Shown one piece after another: positions 54,375 to 64,000 of a stretch of 64,000 bases of DNA; the first letter of the stretch is position 1; each line of letters starts with the position of its first letter. Both the position numbers and the translations under genes were made by a program. Below the pieces are notes generated by a model that worked only from the letters and a program-made list of their open reading frames with translations, ran no database searches and was not told where the DNA came from. This stretch comes from Aspidapion aeneum. Its lineage: Eukaryota > Arthropoda > Insecta > Coleoptera > Brentidae. The stretch is from positions 9,456,931 through 9,520,930 of the forward strand of contig OY755047.1 in assembly GCA_963576565.1 (NCBI GenBank), written 5' to 3'.

Positions 54375-54960
54375 TTTTAAATAGGACGTTTCAGTAAGTA
54401 AGTATATCTAACCGTTTTCAAGTGTAAACTAAACAATCCAGTCTAAAGGCTACTACTTGTTGTGCAGTCGGCCCGCCCCTTTTTTACCTTCCTAGCCCGC
54501 ACAGAAAAGGTATTGTTTTCGACAAAAAAATTTTTTTGAGATAACATCGAAAATGTGTTATTTGGGTGTATTTTGACCTACCCTAGCAATATCGTCGTGA
54601 TGTCTGTCTGTGTTGTGCGTGTATGTATATCTGTCCGTAACGCGATAGCTCCTAAACCGCTTAACCGATTTACATGAAATTTTCAGGTAAAATAGTAGTC
54701 GATACTGCAACGAGCTGATTAGATTTTAGTCAAAATTCGTGAATGCTAATGACAGTTTTTTGACAGCTAAAAAGTTTAAAAAATGCTAACTTTTTAATGG
54801 AACGTCGCATCAATATGCGGTTTTCGGAAAATAGTAGCGCGGGGATATAGTCCAAGTAGCTCAAAACGAAACCCGGCCCTGCTAAAATCCGTAATATGAT
54901 GTCATACACCTGTTGCCACGTCCTGAAAAAATTGTGGGAAAAGAGGCCGTTCATAAATTA
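54375..54960. repeat. Penelope-end scrap and a second TGTC-type repeat
   Basis: 54375-54480 matches the 3' end of the degenerate Penelope-like family at 49.0 kb (CCGTTTTCAAGTGTAAAC). 54540-54960 has TGTCTGTCTGTGTTGTG and CTCCTAAACCGCTTAACCG, reminiscent of the core of the hairpin-ended elements but a different family. Confidence 0.5.
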
Positions 54961-55800
54961 TGTTGTCTAAATGAGTTTTTATCGCAGATTGTAATAAGAA
55001 ATACACAGCATAAAACAACGCGACGCGGGCTAATAAGCGCATGACAAATTATCGCACGGTTTAAATAGCCTAACCAACTCAAAGCACAAAAAATTTGGTA
55101 AGGTAAGAAGTTGAACCTTACTTATTATTTATAAAATTTTACAGAGGCAGAGGAGCCGGCAACAGCGGAAAAGCTACATTGTTTACCAACAAATGAATGA
55201 ATGACCGCCGAAACCGGGGTTACTACGTTACTACTTCTTTTTATATGTTATTACTCTGAGTGGAGAACGACTGAACTTGTTTGATTTATAAATCACCTCT
55301 TACCGTTTTCGAAATCCCCATGTAGTTGCTTTTATTTGGGACACCCTGTATATCTTACTAGCTTTTAGTGACACATAATATTTTAAAATCTGACATGTTC
55401 AGTTTACAACAAGTTTTACTTATAAAAAAAACCTTAATTTTTGTCAAAAATTTTGGTTTTGTTTAAAAAAAAAAGTGCCAAAACTCAAAAACCAACTTAA
55501 CTCACTTTTTTTCGGAACAGCTTGTCAAACTGACCATTGATATTCTCAAATAAGTCCGCCATACCCGTCGAATTAAATAAAGCAAAAATGGCAACAGAGT
55601 TGTTTGGCGTTGCGACGTTGCATAGGCCAGTTTTAATCGATTTTTTCGACCATGAAGTGAATTTGGCTTTGTTTTGTAATTTTTCTGTGTAGCTTTGTAA
55701 ATCTGATAAGTTGTAGTCACCTCTACCGATAAGGGTTGTCCCTAGAAGAATTGATTTTGGACCTAAAAAAGAAAAAATATATAAAATGAGGTGTTCCTAG

Positions 55801-57463
55801 CTGGAAAACTATAAGATCGATTAAAAAAGAAACATGCAGAGATATCATTTCACCAATACCAGACAAAGAATGGGATGAGCATTTTAAAAAACTTTTAACT
55901 GAAGATAGAGCAGAATTCAAGGAAGACGCAAGAGACAATATAATTAGAACGATGGGATCTCCAGTACCCCTCACAATCTCTGAGGTCAAAAACGTGTGCA
56001 CAACCTTAAAAAGCGGTAAATCTGCCGGACCCGGAAATATCCCAGCCGAACTTATTAAATATGGCACTGTTTTGGAGATTACGGAATCTTTTCCTAAAAT
56101 ATTTAAATGGAACTGTAGTACCAACTGAGTGGCAAACGTCATATATATCCACAATACACAAAAAAGGAAGGAAAGATATATGTGACAATTATAGAGGTAT
56201 ATCTGGGACTAGTACGCTAAGCAGAATATACGGTAAAATAATAAGAAATAAAGTGGAGAGCGAATATAAAGACATAGAGGCAGAAGAACAAGCTGGTTTC
56301 AGGGCGGGTAGATCGACTTCAGATCATCTCTTTTGTATAACCCAAGTTATTGAAAAGAAAATGGCATATGGACAAGAGCTGCATCTGCTTTACGTCGATT
56401 TGCAGAAGGCATATGATAGTATACCACTAAATCTACTTTGGAAAGCGTTGGAAAACACAAACATAAGTGTACAACTAATTAAGGCCATCAAAGAGTTATA
56501 CCGCAATAGTAAGGCAAAAGTTAAAATAAAAGCAAAACTAACCAAAGCCTTTCAAGTAAATAAAGGTCTTAAACAAGGTTGCTGTATCTCGCCTACGCTC
56601 TTCAAGATATACTTGGAACAAGTCCTTAAAGTATGGAAGAGAAAATGCCAAAACATGGGAATTCCGTTGGACAAAACCACCTTGTATACTTTATGTTTCG
56701 CCGATGATCAGATAGTAGTGGCTCAGGATTATGACGACCTCGAATATATGACACGAAAACTAATAGAAGAGTACAATAAGTGGGGACTAGAGGTTAATCT
56801 CAATAAGACAGAGTATATGTGTATCGGTGGAATGAAACAGGATCTAATCTTAAATACCGGGCAGCGAATTCAGTCCTGTGATGAGTGTAAATACTTAGGT
56901 CTAAAAATTACAGCTGACGGAACACTAGACAAAGCTATAAAAGATCGAAACGTACAAGGAAGAAAAGCAATAACTTTATTAAATGGAATAATTTGGGACC
57001 AAAGTATATCAAAACATAACAAAAAGCTTATATATAACATTATTGTAAAAAGTATTATTACATACGGCTCAGAAGTATGGACAATCAAGGATAGAACAGA
57101 AAAAATGCTTTCCGCTACGGAGATGGACTATTGGAGAATAGCAGCAGGGAAATCAAAAAGAGAAAGAGTTACAAATCAAAGAATAAGAGAAATTATGACA
57201 GTGGGTGAACGTACTTTAGTGGATGATATAAGAACAAAACAACTGGTGTGGTACGGACATGTACAAAGAATGAATGATGAAAGACTACCTAAACAAATAC
57301 TACAATGGAAACCAACTGGCCGAAGAAAACGAGGACGGCCAAGGAGAAGCTGGAGAGAAGGAATAGACAGTTAAATAAGAATAAGATGCCTAGATGATGA
57401 ATTATGGGCAAACGGAAGCGAGTGGAGATTGGGTATCGGAAGACGTAGAACGTTGTGAAACCG

Positions 57464-57513
<50 letters not shown>
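55801..57513 (+). mobile_element. RTE-like LINE, young copy with 12-bp target duplication
   Basis: Flanked by exact AGGTGTTCCTAG at 55789-55800 and 57514-57525. 5'-truncated: coding begins in KKETCRDIISPIPDKEWDEH and has one frameshift near 56060-56100. It is then open for 437 codons (56061-57374) with LYVDLQKAYDSIPLN, LKQGCCISPTLFKIY, LCFADDQIVVAQDYDD and [15 protein letters not shown], and ends in a (TA)n tail. The flanking intron in the first tubulin copy lacks it. Confidence 0.93.
57466..57513. repeat. (TA)n tail of the young RTE-like copy
   Basis: About 46 bp of TA directly before the target duplication, the same tail type as at 13771-13851. Confidence 0.93.
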
Positions 57514-57516
<3 letters not shown>

Positions 57517-57989
57517 TGTTCCTAGTTTGTAGTTTACAAAAATACATAGGAGACTCCAAGCTCCTACATTTTCTAGTAATTTATTGAAATTAATGAGTTC
57601 TTACCTAGTGGATCTATTTTGATGAGCTGATTTAGTCTGTTAAATGAAGCTAGAAAATTCTCTTCTTTTATTTGTTTGCTAAAAATTAAGAAAACAAACT
57701 GGAAATGTATTATCTTTCAAATGATCATATCATAGGTAAAATAAATAAGTAAAGGAGAGAGAGAATAAAAGATTGTTTTTTAATATTTTACAGCGCACCA
57801 AAAAAACTAACTAACCTTATACTTTTTCCATTTTTAACAATATTGCTGGGAATATGATTGAAACCGGTTGATAAAAAATGTAACTGTGGATAAGGTACCA
57901 TGTTTGTGTTGATTTCGTTCATGTCAAAGTTTAACTCTCCAGGAAATCTTGAACCACTAAAAGAATAATATACTATGTGACAATTATAG

Positions 57990-59275
57990 AGGTATATCTG
58001 TAACTAGTACGCTAAGCAGAATATATGGCAAAATAATAAGAAATAAAATGGAGAGCATATATAAAGATATGGAGGCAGAAGAACAAGCCGGTTTCAGGGC
58101 GGGTAGATCGACTTCAGATCATCTCTTTTGTATAACCCAAGTTATTGAAAAGAAAATGGCATACGGACAAGACCTGCATCTGCTTTACGTAGATTTGCAG
58201 AAGGCATATGATAGTATACCACTAAATCTACTTTGGAAAGCGTTGGAAAAGACAAACATAAGCGTACAGCTAATTAAGGCCATCAAAGAGTTATACCGCA
58301 ATAGTAAGGCAAACGTTACAATAAAAGCAAAACTAACCAAAGGCTTTCAAGTAAATAAAGGTCTTAAACAAGGTTGCTGTATCTCGCCTACGCTCTTCAA
58401 GATATATTTGGAACAGGTCCTTAAAGTCTGGAAGAGAAAATGCCAAAACATGGGAATTCCGTTGGATGAAACCACCTTGTATACTTTATGTTTCGCCGAT
58501 GATCAGATAGTGGTGGCTCAGGATTATGACGACCTCGAATATATGACACGAAAACTAATAGAAGAGTAAATAAGTGGGGACTAGAGGTTAATATCAATAA
58601 GACAGAGTATATGTGTATTGGTGGGACCAAAATAGGATCTAATCTTAAATACTGGGCAGCGAATTCAGTCCTGTGATCAGTATAAATACTTAGGGCTAAA
58701 AATTACAGCTGACGGAACACTAGACAAAGCTATAAAAGATAGAAACGTACAAGGAAGAAAAGCAATAACTTTAATAAATGGAATAATTTGGGACCAAAGT
58801 ATATCAAAACATAACAAAAAGCTTATATATAACACATTGTAAAAAGTATTATTACATACGGCTCAGAAGTATGGCCAATCAAAGATAGAACAAAAAAATG
58901 CTTTCCGCTACGGAAATGGACTATTGGAGAAGAGCAGCAGGGAAATCAAAAAAAGAAAGAGTTACAAATCAAAGAATAAGACAAATTATGACAGTGGGTG
59001 AACGTACTTTAGTGGATGATATAAGAACAAAATAACTGGTGTGGTACGGACATGTACAAAGAATGGATGATGGAAGACTACCTAAACAAATATTACAATG
59101 GAAACCAACTGACCGAAGAAAACGAGGAAGGCCGAGGAGAAGCTAAAGAGAAGGAATAGACAGTGAAATAAGAATAAGAGGCCTTCATGATGAATTATGG
59201 GCAAACAGAAACGAGTGGAGATTGGGTATCGGAAGACGTAGAACGTTGTGAAACCAATAAATATATATATATTAG
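57990..59275 (+). mobile_element. RTE-like LINE fragment, old copy in the duplicate
   Basis: Ortholog of the fragment at 12482-13851, with the same stop after LIYNTL and the same TAA in place of a Gln codon in RTKQLVWYG. It has gained a 1-bp deletion near 58568 that ends the open frame after RKLIEE. Short TA tail. Confidence 0.92.
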
Positions 59276-60289
59276 TTTGCCAATTTAAACTTTTTGCTAT
59301 CTTTAATAATAAAAAAGTTAGCAATGGTAAGTTGGAACATCCTGTATAAATTTCTACTTACAAAGGTTTTTACAATATCGAGCACAAACCAAAAATCGTT
59401 ATTTTTGCAAAAAAGGGTAGGTCAAGGGGTTAATTTTTAGGAACATGTCCATAATTTTGAACACTTAAACTGGAACATCCTTACAGTTACGAACTGAAAT
59501 TACTAAATAAAATCTTACAACAAAAAACATATTACGACCTACCTAGTCAAATGCAACAGCATATCAACAACCACATTGTTCATATCTTGAAACGGCAAAC
59601 AGAAACCGACATTTTTCCCGTTTTCTCCTTTCGAATTCCTCAATTTTCTTCCCGTTATTTCAAGCAAAGATCTGTTTTCAACGGGAAAAACGCATGTGGC
59701 GTTCTAGAATCTGATTGGTTGCCAGGGCCATGTTGTAGGGACACGTGACCACGTCCTCTGTGCCTGTTGGATAGATACACGCTACGAACCTACAAGAATA
59801 AAACTAAAATAAAAATTAGACAAAATCTATTTTTAAAAAAACCTAAATTTATATCAGTGGTGCACCCAGGAATATGTCTTGGGGGGCGGGCCGAGGCCCC
59901 ATGCGGGGAGGGGACCGAAGCCTCATGGTGTCGAATTTTAAGCTTGGGGGGTCGGACCCCGAGCACTCCCCCCATAGGTGCCAATAATAATGAACCTGCC
60001 TTTCCACTTCTGGGAAAAAATCCACCAACATCCTCAACACAAAAGTCCCTAGACCAGACCCAGTACCTCCACCCATGGAAAAAAGTACCAGGAACCCGTG
60101 GAGGTTATCACACCTTTCCACAGCATGTTTTAGGGCTCTCAGAATCTTTTCTTGGTACTTGGGGCCATGATCGCAAAATCCTTCTGCCCAATTATTACCT
60201 GAACCTAAAAAAAGGACAAAATTGACATATTTTTCTTAATTTCTATTAATATTTAAAATGTTATATTAATATTTTAAACGTCTACACTT

Positions 60290-60648
60290 TTGACATCTTA
60301 ACTCTATTAAGCGGACACTCCCTTTAGGCGGACAAATTTGTTGGAACCAAGCTTTTCTCTATTTCTTTACATGTAAAATTCACTCCCATAACCGGACACT
60401 TTAATAACCAAACGCGGACAAGTTTTTTTATTAAAAAAATTCTGAAACATCCCTTAACCGGACGCAAACCTCTGACAACGGGACGGAGCGCTGCACGACA
60501 TACGTATAAATATTATGTAGTATGTTGGCAACCACGCAGTCTGCCGCCGGGGAATTACCTTTTTCCGTTCTCTCCCATAAGCGGACACCTCCAATAATAG
60601 GACAAAATCGACGAAACCGTGAGTGTCCGCTTATAGGAGGTTTCACTG
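60290..60648. mobile_element. GCGGACA-repeat MITE, duplicate copy
   Basis: Counterpart of 16610-16965, with the same GTGTCCGCTTATAGG end and a few private indels. Confidence 0.6.
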
Positions 60649-60696
60649 TATAGCAAACTTACTTTATTTGCTTTATTTTACTATTGTTACCTACCT

Positions 60697-61687
60697 CCCA
60701 CATAGCACAAAAATGAGATCAACGTTAAATTAACGTGAACAAAAATAACAAAGTTTTTTTTTACTTGAAAACAACTTCATTCCATGTAATATTTATTTTG
60801 TTAAATCTACATGCTTAAAGATAACTTAAAAACAAGGAGAAATCAAGCTATAAAAATGTACCTTTTCCTCAAGTTTCTGGTGCTGTGTATATAACGTGTT
60901 TTTTACCCTCGTTATTTTCATGTACCAAATTCACACTTGAAAAGTCCTCCACAACATGTTCTAAAACGCCACTAGATTAAGACTTCTCAAACCTACTAAC
61001 TTTCTGCGTTTTTTTTGGTCACATTTCTTTAATAACATTTTTTTAACTTAAAAGAGACGCGAAAGGAAGTTATAAAAGTTAACTAAATTAAGACTAAAAC
61101 ACTTCAAGACAATTTTAAAGATGAGACTCAAGGCAAGACAAAATATCTATTTATCCATCTATATACACTATGTTTTTTTTAAAAGCTAAACAAGATTTTT
61201 TAACAGTAAACACTTTCACAGAAAGTTAATGTGTCTTTATCAGGTTAATAATAGATGCGTCATGATCGTGAAGGATCAGGGATCAGTTCCTTAACAGGTT
61301 TTTGGAGTTTAGAGGCCAAAGCACTGCCTGATAGATTTCTTCAAAGTGAAAAATCCCAACAATAGGTGGCGCTGCTGCTAGTTAAATCTCAAAAATATTC
61401 GGTAGAAAAGCATTTTAAAATTCGTGTAGAAAAGGCGTGAATCTAATGTGATTTTAACGTTGAAAAAAATCACTTGAAAATAACGTTAAAACATGGCTGT
61501 TTTAATTTGATAATGGCGTTATTACACCGCAGTTTTTAGCAAAGTTATTTTTTATAACGTTAATGAATGACCTATTAAGCTTGTTTTCATATATGAAATA
61601 AACGTTTTTTTCTAGCAGCTTTAAAAATTAACGGTTTTTTTTCTCACACCTTTTTTACGTGTTAAACACGTGATTGTGCTATGTGGG
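60697..61687. mobile_element. CCCACATAGCACA element, duplicate copy
   Basis: Counterpart of 17005-18006 in the pseudogene's intron 2; both terminal inverted repeats remain. Confidence 0.75.
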
Positions 61688-62630
61688 GCTATTTTCAGGA
61701 CAATAAAGCTACTTTTGAATTTGAATTAATTAGCAATTAACAAGTTGTTAAATTGAAAAAATAATGCAAAAATATCTTGTATTAACCTGGATAGTTTGTA
61801 ATGAAACATTTTTCATCAAAGAGCCCCTTGAGGGGCCCCCTTTTAAATCTTGCCACCACAGTGTCTTCCATGTCAATACAGACTGCTCTGAGCTTTACTT
61901 TGTTATTCAATAAATCTTGTAAATTGTGACATGGTCCTTTTTGAGTTGTCGGTATATTTAGAAATGAACTTATTGAACTTGATATGTCTAGTGAAGTAGC
62001 TGAGGTATTTGAGGATGTTGAATAAAAGTTTATATTGTATTCTTTTAGAATTTGGGGCCACAGAGTGCTGCCTATTTGGTTTCCACATTGCCCAACTAAA
62101 AATATAAAAAAACAATCAAATATTTGTGACATATATATACACACTACATAAAAACACTTTAAATCTAAAGTAATTTTAAAAAAAGATCTTAACTATATTC
62201 CACAGATTAAAATAACCTAAAATAAGCATAGATTTGACTAAATTAAGCTTATGTTTATGTAAAATATAAAACCCTTTTTAAAACCTAAAAACAGAAACCT
62301 TAAACAATATTATGAATTAAACTTACCCTGTACAATTATAAACTCACTCATCGAAAACGAATTAAGTAAATTAAAGGGTGATTTATACGAAAAATATTAA
62401 GAAATATAAATAAACTAGCATACAAAACAAACACAAAAAAGTGGGATTAGGATAGTTTCTATTTTTGAACGTTAGATGGTGCTAATGCTATCTAGGGTCA
62501 CTGCATCTGGAAGCTTGGCGTCTGTTTCCGGTCCATTCCTACGATTAAAGGAAGTATTCCTACAAAGTCGTGTGTGCGCGTAGAAAGTATTAGTTTAAAA
62601 ATTAACGTTTTTTTTAGTGAATTGTGTTAA

Positions 62631-64000
62631 GGTGCCCGTCTCATCCCTATTTTTGAGATAAATTACACAATTGCAGTGTTGGAAATTATCCATATGATGC
62701 TTTTTCAACCAGGTCATCCAGGGAGAAACTGGTAGCATTAGAGGAATTTTTGTTTTTTCTAGTAAATTCTTCATCGAATTTGGGGGTGCTGACTTTTTTT
62801 ATTTTTTTGAAATTTGCCTTATTTTGGGTTTTATCAAACATTTTAGAAATTAATTTTTTTGAAATTTGGCAACGATGCGTGTTTGTACTCCCCTATTTTC
62901 TCCTCCACAGCTTTATTCTAAAATATGCACATTTTTCTATGGGTTTTTCGCATTTTGCCATCGTTTTAGACCATATTTTCAAAATCGGAAAAAAGTCAGC
63001 ACCCCGAAATTCTTTTGTTTATCTAACACAACAAAAAAATAAGTTATAATTGGTTTCTATCATATGGCTTGATCGCCCAAATTTTGAAATTGCATGGGTT
63101 TTTTTGTAAATTTATTTTGATCACGTGATCGTCGATTCACGAACTGCGAAAAAGGAAGATGACGTGGTCTGTCGTGCAAAGCAGAAACCTAGTAAGTCAA
63201 AAACCAAGGCCAACACAAAAATAGAGGCCACGACCCTGAAAAAATCAGCTGTTCTCCCGGGGCTGAATTTTACATTGGGTCTTATGGGAGGTCAGACGTT
63301 TTTTATGATATTTTCAAAATGGCACTACAGATTTCCGCAAAATTTCAGTGAAATATTCTCAGACACCATCCCGATATTCCACCAGAGGTTTGTAAGGAAG
63401 CAATATGATTAAAAGGTTAAAATCTTCAAGATTTAGCATTCCTTATTTTGAATTCAAATTATCCGCCATGTACCACATGCCAACTGTTATATTTGACATG
63501 TATTTGACTTTGTCATATGGGATTGTCACATTCGCTTCTGCTTTAAACTTAATTTTTGTGTGAGCTAATAAAGCGGCTATGAAAAATTAGGGCTTACTAT
63601 ACATTTAAAAAAAATTGTTCTGCCAGAATAAAGTAAAAACAATCTCAAAAACGGCTTTATTTAACAAAAAATCAAATATCCATGAACCGTCATTCCAACT
63701 TCAAAATTTGAAAGACAATCAGCTGTGTCGTAACGTGACCATCAAAAAAAAATCAGCCCCGGATGTGACGTCAACAAAGTGGAGGATCGTGGCCCGTCCA
63801 TTTTGATAGCCCTGCAAAAACTAGTGTTGTGGGAAATAGAGTTTGAAGTTTATTTAACTACATACTAACCATAGTTTATTTAACTACATAGTAACTACAT
63901 TCAACTTCCTTGTTTTCTAAGATAGCCACATTCTAGAAAAACTCTCTGGTGCCGTTTTTTACGGTTATTTCAATGATATAAAAATCTCATTTTTGAGTAA
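62631..64000. other. Non-coding sequence, one inverted-repeat pair
   Basis: No exon recognised. Around 63210-63270 and 63690-63805 an imperfect inverted pair can be read (AGGCCACGACCCT and CTCCCGGGGCTGA against GGATCGTGGCC and ATCAGCCCCGGAT). This suggests a degraded DNA element of about 600 bp. Open frames here have no recognisable similarity. Confidence 0.4.

Larger units (their letters stand above)
55505..62351 (-). pseudogene. Epsilon-tubulin pseudogene, exons 1-7
   Basis: Exon equivalents: 62351-62327, 62095-61787, 60204-60000, 59789-59543, 57956-57816, 57678-57605 and 55762-55506. Exon 4 has lost 2 bp (GCGTTCTAG here against GCGTTTTCTAG), which destroys the frame soon after NMALATNQIL. 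There is no exon 8. Most splice sites survive, including the GC donor after exon 3; the last exonic base before the exon 7 donor has changed from G to A. Many changes are synonymous (for example GTG to GTT in VGQCG), so the copy may have been under constraint for a while or is simply not very old. It lies antisense downstream of the last visible alpha-spectrin exon. Confidence 0.88.
55260..62630. repeat. Segmental duplication, copy 2
   Basis: Matches 8511-18969 in direct orientation. The left edge lies inside the right arm of the foldback element described at 7279-8550, and the right edge about 280 bp upstream of the tubulin start codon. Identity is high but clearly imperfect in introns, so this is an old duplication rather than an assembly echo. 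Confidence 0.92.

Noticed and set aside
59767..60225. 152-codon plus-strand frame over the pseudogene's exon 3
   Set aside because: It is the antisense shadow of epsilon-tubulin exon 3, whose minus-strand product is clearly tubulin.
62750..63412. Open frames at the right end as possible spectrin or other exons
   Set aside because: No heptad pattern, no conserved Trp motif and no suitable phase-1 acceptor followed by an Asp-Glu-Phe start.

Overview
This window is eukaryotic nuclear DNA, very probably from an insect and possibly a beetle (inference from gene structure, retroelement types and close match to insect alpha-spectrin; no species is claimed). It is AT-rich and dominated by introns and transposable elements. 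Three protein-coding genes can be assembled exon by exon with consistent splice sites and phases: an epsilon-tubulin gene (minus strand, 8 exons, 478 codons, complete), a torsin-family AAA+ ATPase gene (minus strand, 4 exons found, C-terminal part not found), and the 5' part of alpha-spectrin (plus strand, 10 exons plus one duplicated exon, about 530 codons, continuing past the window). A tRNA-Leu(CAG) gene lies between torsin and alpha-spectrin.

Layout. 1-1.9 kb: AT-rich, no gene seen. 1.9-18.7 kb: epsilon-tubulin on the minus strand; its last intron holds about 29 copies of a 169-bp satellite with higher-order structure, followed by nested foldback elements, and other introns hold BEL, RTE-like and jockey-type retroelements. 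18.7-24.6 kb: torsin, with Ty3/Gypsy, LINE and pogo-like remnants in its introns and downstream. 25.06-25.15 kb: tRNA-Leu. 25.5-30.2 kb: intergenic or upstream intron, several small DNA transposons. 30.2-52.1 kb: alpha-spectrin exons. Between them lie a 3.6-kb tandem duplication that includes one coding exon and a Penelope-like retroelement, an inverted third Penelope copy, and many other insertions. 52.1-64 kb: no further spectrin exon was recognised. This stretch carries a second, broken copy of most of the epsilon-tubulin gene (55.26-62.63 kb, minus strand), probably inside a long alpha-spectrin intron.

The main discoveries are structural. A 7-10 kb segment carrying seven of the eight epsilon-tubulin exons was copied about 47 kb away in direct orientation; one breakpoint falls inside the arm of a foldback element. 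The second copy lacks the last exon and has a 2-bp frameshift, so it is a pseudogene. Shared and private retroelement insertions order the events: an old RTE-like insertion preceded the duplication; a young RTE-like copy (second copy, 12-bp target duplication) and a jockey-type insertion (first copy) followed it. A BEL-bearing insertion is also private to the first copy.

The three host genes have no obvious shared pathway: epsilon-tubulin acts at centrioles and basal bodies, torsin in the ER and nuclear envelope, and alpha-spectrin in the membrane skeleton. No operon logic applies.
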